In this document: positions 23,335 to 35,422 of the stretch, in pieces | Layout of the letters: every line of letters starts with the position of its first letter | Position numbering within the stretch: the stretch's first letter is position 1 | NCBI GenBank assembly: GCA_028752905.1 | Contig: JAQNBH010000017.1 | Location: forward strand, 37,493,929-37,557,928 | DNA length: 64,000 nt | From: Cladorhizidae sp. MBARI D1340-BT2 | Lineage: Eukaryota; Porifera; Demospongiae; Poecilosclerida; Cladorhizidae | Reading direction: 5' to 3' | Made by a program: the position numbers and the translations under genes | Notes under the pieces: model-generated | What the model was told of the DNA's origin: nothing | The model's input: only the letters and a program-made list of their open reading frames with translations | Database searches by the model: none

Positions 23335-24681
23335 TCAGGAACACTTGTCTACCCTTCTCACAGTCTTGCTTCCATCATACATTCCACATAGCAACCCAGC
23401 TGTTATTGAAAACCCACTCTCCCCCCTCACCAAGATCTTCCCCTGTGCAATAAGCAAGAACTCAACCAACACCACAATGACCCCTTCTTTATCCTCAGCC
23501 GACAGAGGATGTGGCTTCTTCTCCAACTTGTCCACGTGGATTATAACATTTTTCAGGGTACGAATCCTCGTTCCATATTTGTTCAAGGCGATTTGCTTTA
23601 CCTGATTACTATCTGTAGCTAGAAAAATGTGAGTCGTGTTCTTGCCAGACAGCTCATCTGCAGCATTTATTGCACAGCGAAGAGACAGTTTCCATTCTGA
23701 GTGGTTGCGCATTAATTTTGGAATTTTATTTGATTCAACATGTGGCATTTTTGCAAAACCTGTTCTCACGTGAACTGCCACATATGGCAAGTGGTTCAGG
23801 TCAAGCACCTCTGCAGCTGCAGACATCCGTTCAATCACCTCATCATCCAGCTTGAATAAGTAGCGGAACACAATACCAACCATATCATCCAGTTCATTGT
23901 TGGACAAATTCAAAAATCCATGCTGTTGCATCCCAGCCATTAACCAGTTAGGATTATTTCCATTTCTCTCTTGATCCAGTAATGAACATGGCTCCAAGTT
24001 TGTAGAAAGAATAACATTTGTCGCATTGCTACCAATGATCCTCATGTAATTCTCCATAGTGTCTTTAGACTTGTCAACTCTTCCTCCAATAACACTCATG
24101 AACGTGAAGTGATGTGGACCAATGATATCATCAGATTTTAACGTACCACTTGCACGCCTTTTCAAGAGGTCAATGACCATATTGTCCTTCCAATTGATCA
24201 TGTGTGGATGGAGAAAATCACCTTCCGAATAAGTCGGCCAGACTATGAGTAGCCTGCGTCTGCTAAGCATGGCAAGGAGGAGGCTATAAGTAATGCCCTT
24301 AATCCGATCCCCAAGTCCACCACAGTACATGAAACTACTACACCACCACACCAGTGTCCTTCTGGAAGGCGACTTCCTCATGGTACCATGGTAAGATACG
24401 TAGTTCTCTAAGGTCTTGAGAAATCTTTCATACTTCTTTAATAGCAAGTCAACTTGTGAATAAACACCTCCAACAGGACATTTCAAAGGGATCCCACTCA
24501 GCAAGTCATTTTGAAAGGACCCTGACACCGAGGTAATTTCAAAGTTCTCGGAATATGTCTTTGGTATATATTGATTCTTGAAGAAGACAGAGTTGATGAA
24601 GATTATAAAGACGAGCCCAAACAATGATAGCAACGCGAGATAATTTCTCGCAACATTCGTTGTAATACTGAGCGACTTCAT
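23335..24681 (-). CDS. Type II membrane glycosyltransferase-like protein (O-FucT/fucosyltransferase-like)
   Basis: One uninterrupted 448-codon frame. Residues 1-11 are a short N-terminal tail; about 12-33 form one hydrophobic helix (a signal anchor); the rest would be luminal, the layout of Golgi glycosyltransferases. CGGLGDRIKG at 120-129 fits the glycine-rich donor-site loop of fucosyltransferase-like folds, HVRTGF at 304-309 matches the conserved H-x-R motif of that superfamily, and ATDS near 355 and GESGFSITAG near the end are consistent with it. Several N-x-S/T sites are present (for example near 220 and 348). It has no introns, unlike the neighbouring host gene, which may mean a retrocopy or an intron-poor family. 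A fold-back element lies 180 bp upstream. Donor and acceptor sugars cannot be read from the sequence. Confidence 0.8.
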   Translation of the reverse strand: MKSLSITTNVARNYLALLSLFGLVFIIFINSVFFKNQYIPKTYSENFEITSVSGSFQNDLLSGIPLKCPVGGVYSQVDLLLKKYERFLKTLENYVSYHGTMRKSPSRRTLVWWCSSFMYCGGLGDRIKGITYSLLLAMLSRRRLLIVWPTYSEGDFLHPHMINWKDNMVIDLLKRRASGTLKSDDIIGPHHFTFMSVIGGRVDKSKDTMENYMRIIGSNATNVILSTNLEPCSLLDQERNGNNPNWLMAGMQQHGFLNLSNNELDDMVGIVFRYLFKLDDEVIERMSAAAEVLDLNHLPYVAVHVRTGFAKMPHVESNKIPKLMRNHSEWKLSLRCAINAADELSGKNTTHIFLATDSNQVKQIALNKYGTRIRTLKNVIIHVDKLEKKPHPLSAEDKEGVIVVLVEFLLIAQGKILVRGESGFSITAGLLCGMYDGSKTVRRVDKCS

Positions 24682-24859
24682 TCTGACAGGACGCTACCAA
24701 TATTAGAGAATGTGGGATACCGAAGAATCAGTCTTAGCTAGGCGCTCTCATATTAACTTATAAAGACTCTTAACCTGCTCTAGGCCGTAGAATAAAACTT
24801 CATAGTTACAGGACGCGGGTCACGAATCCGTGACACAATAAAACAGGATGGAACTGTAA

Positions 24860-25235
24860 CAGGATGTCATAAAGCAAACTTTTTTTGTCGACTAATAACC
24901 CCCTTGTCGTTGCTGGAACGTGGTTTACTGAACGGCTTACGTTCTTCACTCGCAGAGCTAGAAGGGAAAAAGTAGGGCGAAACAAAATTACAAAAGAGAA
25001 TATATAATACCATTAGAAAGCACACAGTGCAAGCTATATTTTTAGGACGCTCTTGTGCGAGCGCTATTGTAATTATGTTTCACCCTATTTTTCCCCTCGG
25101 TGATTGTAAGGTCTGCCGAGTGCAGACTGTAATCCACCACGTTCCAGCAACCTTTGAGAACCTCTTATTCAGGTTATTACTAACTGACGTTTTGGGGGGA
25201 AAAGTTTTTTATGCTTTATGACGTCACATTTTGAA
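24860..25235. mobile_element. Fold-back MITE-like element
   Basis: Imperfect arms at about 24860-24990 and 25065-25235 pair with each other: GTTGCTGGAACGTGG with CCACGTTCCAGCAAC, TAATAACC with GGTTATTA, and GCATAAAG-type ends with CTTTATG. The loop lies near 25025. No coding capacity. It sits in the 5' flank of the glycosyltransferase gene and could affect its promoter. Confidence 0.65.
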
Positions 25236-25249
25236 TAACTGTCGGGGAA

Positions 25250-25920
25250 TTTTTTTTCTATATATATATCATTTGAATCCTTCCACTTCCAAGATATGAG
25301 CCTTCAAGTCCAAGGAGTTTCTAACCACTTTCTGCTGCCAGAAAGACCCCATGCATCACCAGAATACATCCCTTCATTACTAGAATTATGTGTGCAGTGC
25401 ATACAAACAAAATGTTGAAATCTACCTAACTAAAATAATTTTCACTTTCCTCAATTTTTCAGCAACATCCAGTGTCCAATTATATACATATATATATTAT
25501 GTATCAGACTTGTTTTGTTATATTACTTTTCTAATATTGAATTAGCAAACATAAGCACATCATAATTTGCAGGGGCTCCCATGCCCAGGTGCACCATCGT
25601 CACCTCCACACGCATCTTCACCCAACCTCCAGTAATCCCTGCAAGTTTGACAATACAAAGCAACACACACATAAACAAAATAGAACACTCAACTGACATG
25701 TTAGCTCGACTACTAGATAGACATAATCTTACTAAATCCAACCTTCCTCCCAACATTGAAGCTCACCGCAACTAAATCGACGGCAAGCCTGATACTTGTC
25801 GCATCATATGCTCTGTCTTATTCACTCAACTCAACACTACAGAATTAAAACTCTCATTTTGATTCTGTGTAGCTGCCTAAACACAAAAGATCCTCACCTT
25901 TAGCGCAGGATCAACTCAAA
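25250..25920. other. Stretch with no recognised gene
   Basis: AT-rich sequence with short open frames on both strands. None carries a motif I recognise. It may be the decayed 3' end of the Mutator-like element that follows on the minus strand. Confidence 0.4.
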
Positions 25921-25929
25921 ATGCCTGTA

Positions 25930-26900
25930 GGACAATACTCATGTTGGGGGTGTTCTGCAGTAGATTTAAAAAATGCTTTCACATGTGAATCATCCCGTCT
26001 AGGTTGTCCTCGTTATTTGTAATTGCTCCCCCAAAGTAGGTTTGCATTTTAATTATATAATCCCCCTAGTACCACCCAAAGTTACACGCTTGCCATCGTC
26101 ATCAACAGCACATTCTAATGCATGTCTCAAAATGCTTTAAAAAGTGCTTACTAATGTGATTTATACCTTCTACCTTCTCTATTTCAACACTAGGACCATA
26201 AGGCTTTACATCCAAACAACCATTTATATCCCCATCACTAATTATGTGTGTGTACCTAAAAGCTTCCATTTTGTACCTACAACTTCCATGGAACCAGAAC
26301 AGCCTTCAAAATTGGCTTCACAACTTGTCTTGTAACCCTCAACCCATTCTTTGTAACTTGTCTGTCTCATATTCAGGTATTCACGTGCAAGCTTGACAGA
26401 ACTTAGACTTAAGATAATAATCTAAAACTTCTCCAGTATCCCAAGACATCACAGCAACACCATAATTTGATTGGTGGCCCCGCCCATGCCACGTGCCGTC
26501 AACAATAACACTAACATCAATGTTTTCATCCCAACCCATAAAAATCATGTAACCTATGAGCTGCAGCCAACATAATTATTATTACTCTGTGTTACCACAT
26601 TTGCGTCACTCCATATTGACTTAGTATATTCAACAAAACAATGTGGAACTAAGAGGGGGCTACATATCCATGACTGTGGCGATGTCATCCAGACCAGAAT
26701 GACAAATTTTAGCAATGCGAGCACCCAGTACTGACTGGATGTTCAAAGAATTGGCTTCTACAGATACAGGGTCTATAGGGTCAACACAATTTGAACAAAA
26801 AGTAAAAAATACGACTGCCCTACGGGGGAAAATTTTCCTTCAGTTGTAAGGGAGCTTGGCTACATATTGAATACACTTATTACTCCTTTCTATGACCTGT
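25930..26900 (-). pseudogene. Mutator-like (MULE) transposase-domain remnant
   Basis: On the minus strand, from high to low coordinates: SVLGARIAKI near 26730; DVSVIVDGTWHGRGHQSNYG at about 26440-26530 with SWDTGEVLDYY and C-x-x-C after it; then TLGGTRG and LQTYFGGAITNNEDNL near 26020-26080. The D-G-T-W-x-x-R-G block with the following D-T-G-K/E-V-L-D is characteristic of the Mutator-like transposase domain. Stops and frame changes interrupt it. I see no terminal inverted repeats. Confidence 0.65.
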
Positions 26901-27599
26901 CTAAGCTTATCTGATATTAAACGATTACCCTTACCCAGTTCTCTCACAACACCCCTCTAGTCCGAATAAGTAGAGCCAGTAGATCCATTAAAAACACCGC
27001 AGAAAAAGCTGAACGATCCAAGAGAGCTAACTTCTTCCTGGTCAGGGTCACCACTGGAACTAGCCTCTCTTCAGAGATTTTTTTATTATGATTGCAAGGT
27101 AAGTGAAGGTTCACAGAAGGCGCTACCCCCACCTTCAGGTCCAAGAGACTCACTAACAAAGAAAGGAAACAGCAAGTAACTTTTTAGTACAGAGATAAAC
27201 ATTAAACTTGCCTGATGCGGGTGCTGTACCAGGCTCAACAACAGCCGCTAGCGGGGCTTTTTCTTTTAGTGCTTCCACTTTTCTTCATCACTACGTGGCA
27301 TTCCTTGTTTAAAATAATTATTTCTCCTTTCTCTTCCCCAGTTTGATCCTTTCCAGCAATTCTTGGTAACCGATTAACAGTGATAGTGACTGGAAGGCAG
27401 TGGCAAGTCAGGTAAGAATGGCCTAGCTATAACTAGTTTCTATAGAGTGACTACAATTATCCACATATTGATGATAGGTTGTAGAAGGAGTAACCGCAGA
27501 ACACTGTTGCAAAAAGTGGAAGATGCTGAGGGATCGGCATGTAAGGGAACTGAAGAAGAAGAGGACCAAGACGGTGATGCAGGTCCATGGTTATTTCAT

Positions 27600-28582
27600 G
27601 CTGGCCGCTGTTTTCTGTCTTATCATTTTTACAGGACATAATTTGTCAATTATTCTCAAGATTATTATACAAAAGTCAACGTATAACCACAATGGTTCTA
27701 ATGTCTTTGCATGCTTTCTGGATGCCAGCAAGGCTTTTGATAGAGTAGATCACTCACATTTATTTGAGCTTCTTCTCAAAAGGGATTTACCTCTTCCCCT
27801 TGTCAGATTTCTTTTAAGAGATCAGGACAACACAGTTCATTGGAATAGCACTTTGTCACATCCTTTCAAGGTCAGTAATGGTGTTTGTCAAGGTGGAGTT
27901 TTGTCTCCGATTCTTTTCACTGTCTACCTGGATGTACTCATTTCTAGGTTAGCTCATGCTGGTATTGGATGCCATTTATCTCATCACTTTGTTGGAGTGC
28001 TATGTTATGCAGATGACATTGTTTTGCTTGCTCCTTCCCTCAATGCACTTCGTATTCAGCTCTCTATTTGTGAACAGTTCTCTAAAGAGTATCTTGTACA
28101 ATTCAATCCTGCCAAAGCTCAGCTACTATGGTTCACTCGCTCTCAACTGACCGCTTGCTCTGCTGGTTCTGTGCATTTCTTAGGTGATCTGCTATCCTTC
28201 AGCAACTCTGTACCTATTTAGGTCACACTTTGACCAGCAATTTGAGTGATTCTGATGATATTTCTAATGCAATCAAGGTATTTTATCGGAAAGCTATCAG
28301 ACGTTTTCTCCCTGCAGTCCTGTCATCAAAACCTTATTGTTCGAGACATACTGTATGTCACTCTCTGGAGCAGTCACTTGGAATCTTAGTTGCAAGCAGT
28401 TCGGGTCATTAGAGATCGCGTTCAACAACATCCTGAGAAAAATTTGGAAAATACCAAGACAGGCACACACCAGGATTGTACATCAAGTTGCTGGTGTCCC
28501 CAGTGTATTTAAATGTTTAATCAAGAGATTGTTTCATTTTATTAAACGAGCTAGATTCATCTCTCATCAGACACATGTATGA
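27600..28582 (+). pseudogene. LINE reverse transcriptase fragment (second family)
   Basis: A frame open to 28221 contains FACFLDASKAFDRVDH, KVSNGVCQGGVLSPILFTVY and LCYADDIVLLAPS (YADD at 28006-28017), in non-LTR RT order. The next segments (28230-28582) continue with decayed thumb and C-terminal sequence in other frames. The N-terminal endonuclease and fingers are missing, so it is a 5'-truncated insertion, the usual fate of LINEs. It differs clearly from the 21.8-22.9 kb element. Confidence 0.8.
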
Positions 28583-28839
28583 TTATTGCCACAATAAAGT
28601 CTTCACCACACTTGGTTAAATTATTCTCGATATTAAAATATATCCAAGATGTCAACTGTGCTGATACTGTTCGTTATTAGTGCATGTTTCGTTCTCAATC
28701 TCTCTCCATTAAGTCCACGATACACTCCATTTGTTGTTATTGATCATCTTCTATCTCTCATATTGTAATGTAATCATTGCACATTCACTGGTGTGTTATC
28801 CAATTATAATAAATAATAAAATTAAGAATCATGGTTCCG

Positions 28840-30335
28840 ATAGTTATATTGTAGCATAAGTGAAGCTTGTACATAATCTTCCAAAGAAACTGTTTGTTGC
28901 TCACTAAAAGAATTAGCTAGCAGAGAAAACACTTTCTCTGCTGCAGATGATGATGGTTGAAGAACAAAAACAGATGTACATTCTTAGAACCACAGGGGAA
29001 GTTCAGATTTGTGTCTTCTCCACCATAGTAGCTTGTCAATATCTGCTGATAATCCATTGGCTTTATCCATATAAAGAGATAACTCGCTCTTCAACCCGTC
29101 AATGATAGTGTTAGTATCAAGAAAAGGAATGACATGGAGATTTTCTGCTAGTTAATTTTGGTAGGATCAAAGTAGTGAATATACTGATAGACCGAAACTG
29201 CTTCTTTCAGGTCACTTCCAAAATGTTTGTGGAAATAATCATATGCAGGCTTGGCACATGCTTTAGCATAGTCAATTAGCTGCTGTATATAGATGATTAT
29301 TGTTGCTGGATAACTTGCTTGCAACTGCATTTGTATTAGGATAATGCATTGTTGAAATAGCAGCCCGAAGCAAGCTAACTTAGCTTTAACAAATGCTTCT
29401 ACCACATCAATGGTAATAGCTACTTCAATTTGTAATTTTCGATATTTGGCAGCATCAGAAAGTATTGCTTGAAGCCTAATCTTTGACAGTGAAAGGTCAT
29501 CACTATCAAGAAATGAAGGTACATCCCCAAATGTGTCATGAAGATGTTTAATAACCTCACACTTAGACCACCAGCGAGCGACAGAGTAGGAGGGAAGTGA
29601 GAGACCTGTTTTAATCTTCCATGCCAGCTTGCTCCTTGAAAAAAAGGCCAATCCAGCCTTTCATAAACTCATCCAGTATTGGCGTTCTCATGTGTTCCCC
29701 AACATGATCAAGAGTGTGAGCAAAACATCCAATATCGACGAGTTTAGGGTAAACAATACTCAAGGTGCGACCTGCAGTGCTGTTGACAGATGCACGGTCA
29801 TGCATGCAAGCTAACAGCATGTTTGGTGCAATACCTAGCTCAGTAGATAAGCATACAATCAACCGATAATGAGCAAGTTCCTCTCCAGTTAGGCTCTTTG
29901 CTAGTAGCATAAGTCTAACTACAAGCTGCTTTATGTTAAACTGCTGATCAACAAAACATCGTATAATTACCAATGCCTCACAAACTTGAGTAGTTCCATC
30001 AAAAATCACTGATACTTGATTACACTAACCAATTCTTGATGATGAATAAATGGTACCAGCTGACGTAGATTCTGGGTGCTGGTGAGTCGAAATGCAGTTT
30101 CTTCGAAAACCTCACGAAAGCAGTTGATTTTATTGAAAAAGTTGTTACTACTTTAATCCAAACAGATTCAGGAAGGGTTTCTCCAACTGGATGGCACTTT
30201 ATTATAGCTTTTAAGCATGTATATAGTATGTTTCTTTCTCTCTTATCTTTTGTTGCCAAACATTTTTTCCCAGTATCATGCTTTGACGACTGTAATAATA
30301 CACTTTTTTGAGTGAAAAAGTCTCCCTGCATGCAC
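28840..30335 (-). pseudogene. hAT-like transposase remnant
   Basis: Three open blocks on the minus strand: 30331-30020 with a KCHPVGETLPESVW stretch; 30009-29611 with MIFDGTTQVCEAL and ACMHDRASVNSTAGRTL; and 29651-29148 with VARWWSKCEVIKHL. A last, untracked block at about 29030-28845 reads SELPLWF, a stop, then VFVLQPSSSAAEKVFSLLAN, the hAT C-terminal dimerisation motif. The order fits a hAT transposase family common in early animals. Stops between blocks show it is dead. The region below 28840 and above 30335 shows no clear inverted ends. Confidence 0.7.
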
Positions 30336-30599
30336 TACAAAATAATTTCCCAAAATTTACACACAAACATTCCTTGGGGAACTCTGTGATGGGTCAATAG
30401 AGTTTGGCTCAGCGACTATAGCTCCCTTGGCCAGCTTTTTCCCGTTTGGAGGATTTGCTGTAATCTTCCTCTTTCTTGACAAATCAGAAGCTTTGGGGCA
30501 CTTAAGTATGTCTAAAAGACTATACTCACTTCTTCTGGAACAATAGTTTCTTCTGATTCGGAGTTGGAGGCCAAGTCAGATTCATTATCTGCCATCTTT

Positions 30600-31350
30600 C
30601 ACTCAGATTCAGAATACACAAGCAGGTGGCCTTGCATCATGTGATTCTCATGTGCATGGCAAGCAGGTGCCTGTGGTTTGTCAACTTGTCACTATGTGCA
30701 ATATGTGGTCAGTCAACTTTGATTATGTGCAATACCTATGTGGTCTGTCAAAATCCGAAGCTACTCACTTATCACAGCTGCTATCCATATTCCTTGTGGT
30801 GTTGTCATTGTTAGACCCTATAAGATTCTCAAAATGTTCCTAGCATTGTGTGTTTATGTATGCCAAACATAGTTGTATTGCCAGGGGAGTTCTCCAGCTG
30901 TGCTTGAGAAGTAGTCCCTGAAGGCATCTCTCGTAGAAGCAGCAGATCATGAATACCTAAAGATAAATTGGACTTTATATAATGAACAAGGAACAAAGGG
31001 GGAAAAACTGTTGTTCCAGCACGTGATAGGGACTCCATTCCAGTACATGGCTTCTCGTCGATGGTACAAATTGTTTGATCGTCCCATACGAAAGTTGAAA
31101 GACAGAGAGGTCCGCAAAATCATAGAGGATACTTCATGACAGAGAGACCTAGAATTTTTTTAGCACTATACTTGGGAGTTGCCTGTAGCAAGAAACCAGA
31201 GAGCGAGTGCCACCTTTCACCTGGGGAGATATCAGCTCTGATAGAGCTGTCATGACTCTGATAGGTCTGGTATGGACTAACCTATACATATAATTAGGTA
31301 ACTTTTATTAGGCATAATATATAAAAGCATATATACCTCAGCTAATTTAT
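30600..31350. other. Stretch with no recognised gene
   Basis: Small open frames on both strands, including a 69-codon minus frame at 30829-31038, show no known motif. A plus-strand run near 31062-31130 (YKLFDRPIRKLKDREVRK) looks coding-like but is short and followed by stops. Confidence 0.35.
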
Positions 31351-31359
31351 TATTGACTA

Positions 31360-31600
31360 TTCTCGGTAAGATATAAAGTGTACATATAGTTAGAAACAAG
31401 AGTGGTTTTTATGGCATTAGCTATGCTTCAGCCACTAATCATTTTGAAACCACCTTCTGTATTACATCATTTTTATGGTCTCCACTACCAGCACTATTGT
31501 CCCCCATCAGCACCATTTCCCAGGCCACTCCCTTCCCCTCACCCAATGGAGGGCCAAGAGCAACCACCTCCAATGGTAAAGTTTAGCGCCATAGAGAGGT
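31360..31600 (+). pseudogene. Third copy of the stalk-exon region of the surface-protein gene
   Basis: Matches 57240-57340 joined directly to about 57775-57910, so the intervening intron repeat is missing. The acceptor before the stalk exon has changed (ATAG is replaced by ATGG) and the Ser/Thr/Pro coding sequence has substitutions. It lies in the spacer, outside the two long arms, which shows that the locus has been copied more than once. Confidence 0.65.
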
Positions 31601-31689
31601 GCATAATTATATTAGTTCACTGCAAAAACTGTTTAGTTAAAAAAACTTTAAAAAATGGTGCAACTGAGGTAACCAATAAAATTGTTAAA

Positions 31690-32200
31690 CGGATATATTA
31701 ACTAGTTAATTTTACAGAAATAATATTTGTGAATATAACTATATTAATATTATATATAGTACTAATAATCAATGGTTAAAATAACAATTATTAATATTAG
31801 TTTCAACTACTATAAACAAGTAATTCATCATTACTTTATAGTTACTTTAACAACTTCAACCTGGTTAACCTAAGAACTACATAATGGTTAATTAATTATA
31901 ATAATTAGTTAATTTAACAATTTAAAATTAGTGTCCTAAGAACCCCCAAAATGTTATTTTAACCATTTAAACTGGTTGTTCTAAGAACCACAAACTAGTT
32001 ACCATACAAACCACAATGTTAATTAGATAATTAATAATAGTTATTTTAACTATTGGAACTGTTGTTTAAGAACCACAATCATAATGGTCATTATTATTAT
32101 TATTATAACCACTTATTTTATTAGAATTATTAGTTATTATGACTTCTGGCTGGTTACCATACAAACCACATAATGTTGAATTAAATCATTACTATTAGTG
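31690..32200. repeat. AT-rich degenerate tandem array downstream of the SAMD3-like gene
   Basis: Loose repeats about 50 bp long containing AAACTAGTTACCATACAAAC and TTCTAAGAACCAC words. No coding signal. Confidence 0.55.
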
Positions 32201-32209
32201 ATTATAACT

Positions 32210-34630
32210 AGCTAAGAAACATAATTGTGCTAAATTCATCATGAATGACAAGGCAAAGAATCAAAACAAAAATAGTCAGCACATGAATTAGGACAGAAAA
32301 GAGTTTTATGGATGAGAAAAATTCACAACTCGAAAAATTAGTATTAAAAACATAAGTGTTAGTTAGGGCAAAGCTTTGGATGTCTGCAGTGACCGAGAGG
32401 TATGTAGATGATTTTTTACAATTATTACCTGCAAGACCAAACACAAATTCTTGAAGAAATAAGCACATCTCTTTAGTATGTTTATCATATTCCAGGTTAA
32501 ATATGTAGAAGAGAGAAAACCAAAAAAGAGAGACTTGGAGAAAGAATTCACTTTACAGAAAACCTCCTGCTCAATAAAAATGAAATACACTGAATCTCCA
32601 TCCTCTACAATAAATTCTCCAATCCATGGTGCTGGACGAGTGGGAGGAGCAGCTGCCACAGTCTCTGGCACATCAGACATCTGTGGGTACAATATTCCAT
32701 TATTTAAAATAAATACATGGTTCATCATTTGAAACAACTGTGGGCTTTACCTCAAATCGAGCAAACAAGTAGCTCAGGTCTCCTTCACACTTTTTTGGCT
32801 GCACACAAAGCAGCTGAATGAGCAATTTCAGAGCTCGGTTTTGCAGTTCACCATCTGTTATAAAATGATAAACATAAATGTATTATGTATACGTAGCACC
32901 ATAAATTACTGCCCCATATCCATGAACAAGTGCATGTATGAGGGGGACATTTTGAGCTGAGGTCCAGGACTTTTGTGTTCAGAACTGTCACTGTAACAAT
33001 TTTGGGGGGATAAATCATTTCATGATCGTATTGGAAAGTATTGTCCACAAAATTGACAAGAACATTACATATTCCTTAAATACTGTCACCAGATGCGAGT
33101 CAACAACCATTTGCAATTGCAAGATATAATTTCTGAATATAAGGGGCACAGTGCTTTTTGAACTATAGCATGTGTATTCAAGATCAAGAATGTACACTAT
33201 TCAGCATATAGTAGATTCTATATTCACATGAATGAATGATCACATTCTAAGGCCAAAACTATTAATTTTTATACTGATTACAGGATACCTTTTTCAATAT
33301 CTGTCAATATCTCTCTGATATCACGTCTCTTTAGCCCCTTGCAGTATGTGATGATAGCAGGTACCCACTTTTGGGTCCACTCAACACTAAAAGACCCTTG
33401 AAGTCCTTGCTTGCCAATGACCAACTCAAGCTCTTGTTCAATCTGTGACAGAAAAGCAATAAATTCAAGATGCAAGTTAAAGGTGACCTTGTATCTTTAT
33501 GTAACAGAAGCCACTAGCAGAATACATGTATAGCACAAGCGTTTGTTACATACACTCTTCAATATATCAACCTAGTCGAGGTGTTTTAGTTGTGTTAGGT
33601 TAATTTATATAATACTTTTGTATATATACTCAACACAAACATACCAACATACCACAGATGGGATCCTCAGAGCCGGAAACTTCTTGAGCTTGGTGAGTAC
33701 GGAGTCACTGCTCTCTAACAAATATTGCCTTCGTGAATAAAATGTTAACTTATTCAGAGGTAAAACGACACCATTTCTAGGATTCTCCTTCTCCATCTCC
33801 TTTGTGAGAGCTTGAACATGTTGTTGCTCAGCAGTTTCATCTCCACGAGGATGAAAGGTTGGATACCTAGACTCCAGGTTAATCGCTCGCTTTGGCCGAC
33901 CACGTTTGCTTGGTTCATCCATTGGAGAGTTAGCTGCTTTACTTTTTCGGCCCTTTTCAACATTATACACACGGTCCATAATTTTTTTCACCCATGATCC
34001 CTGAAGGGGAAAAAATGACACGGCAGATGAATACTTATAAGGCATATATACATCAACAATGTTACTATGTACTTACAGAAACAGTAGACCCAGATCCTGT
34101 CATAAAATCAGCCATGAATGGATATTTCTCTACTAACATTTTGGCAATTTTTGTGACAGCAGCTGGATTTGGCCTTTCTACATAGCTGTATATATGGGTA
34201 ACAAGGTCTCGAACGATTTCATTTCTTATTTCTGGTAGTAATCTCTTTTCAGCAATGGCAGCCATAATATTAGGCTTCCACATCATCGGAATAGAGAAAT
34301 CATTTCTTGAAGATCCACTAATTTCTGATGACAGAGATACTGTATCATGATCTTGATAGCTTGGAGATGATGCCAGTGAGGCTGGTAAAGTAGATGGAGT
34401 ACTTGGGGAAGAAAATTGTGTTGAGTTATATTCAGGCATACTGGAAAACTGAATACAAATAAAAGAAAGAAGCAAGAAATTCTTCTGGACAGCTGTAAGA
34501 ATTGCTAAGTCAACTTACAGTTATAGTTGGAGATTGGATAATACTTTTTTGAATACGAATCAATCTTTTCACTACTCCCAATGGCTTTTTACAATTCCAC
34601 CTTATAAGCTTAGGACTTTGTCCTGGATAT
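32210..34630 (-). CDS. SAMD3-like multi-exon gene, 3' portion
   Basis: Exons read from splice sites (minus strand): 34519-34630, about 34077-34455, 33654-34000, 33289-33442, 32751-32854, from 32680 downward, and a probable last exon 32426-32210. Phases agree across the joins I could check (33654/33442 phase 0; 33289/32854 phase 1; 32751/32680 phase 0). The protein has a basic N-terminal segment, a helical block (EIRNEIVRDLVTHIYSYV, LVEKYPFM), SWVKKIMDRV, a basic KRGRPKR stretch, ESRYPTFHPRGDE, a block of conserved Leu/Pro near the FPALRIPSV end, and late GEFIVEDGDSVYFIFI. This order matches the SAMD3-like family of animal proteins with unknown biochemical role. No SAM domain is visible; 5' exons should lie above 34630 but were not found. 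Confidence 0.65.
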
Positions 34631-34849
34631 CTGGCACCATATATAGGTCATAATAATGAGTGTTAAACAGATGTGTGGTCATTTGGTACATACAGTGAGA
34701 TTACACACAGTACAGACATGGCCAGCAGGGTGATGTAAATATGACCTGACTGCACATATACACACTAGATATAACACAATTGAGAGCATAAATGCCCATA
34801 AAATCTGGGGAAAACGTGGGAGATATATATATCTATAAACATTTTTTAT

Positions 34850-35340
34850 TTATCATTTGCTTTAAACTAATTCTTATATAAAATAGTCATAAAACAAACA
34901 TTTCAATTAGTACATATAACTAATTATTCAATCTGAATAGTCACAATAATTAATGTTAATATTCTTATAATACATAGTTATTTAAAAATATTATAATAGT
35001 CAATTTGCAAAAAATGTTAATAAAACAAACATTTACACTTAACTAATTCTTCTATAAAAATACTTAATCAGAATAGTCACAATAACTAATACTAGTAATG
35101 TTATAATACATTATTATTATACATTATTGTAATAGTCAATTTGCAATATATTTTGTTAATACAATAATTTATATTGTTAAAACTACGAAAATATATTTCT
35201 ACAGACAGAAATTCGTTAATACTACTATTAATGTTTAGTTGAAATACAAAAATAGTTAATATAATACTTATTATAGAATAATAACAGTTAATTTGTTAAA
35301 ATAACAAGGATTATTACAGTCATTTTAACAATATAGTAGT
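34850..35340. repeat. AT-rich tandem duplication upstream of the SAMD3-like gene
   Basis: Two related copies of about 135 bp (about 34890-35010 and 35025-35150) share AAAACAAACATTT, CTGAATAGTCACAATAA-type and TAGTCAATTTGCAA words. With 31690-32200 this brackets the gene by AT-rich repeats. Confidence 0.6.
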
Positions 35341-35422
35341 AAAAACAACAGTTACTTTTTACGGTGTTGATCACAATTATCATTTCATATTGGAGTTTGA
35401 CATTCTTGGTTGTTCGGCTTTC

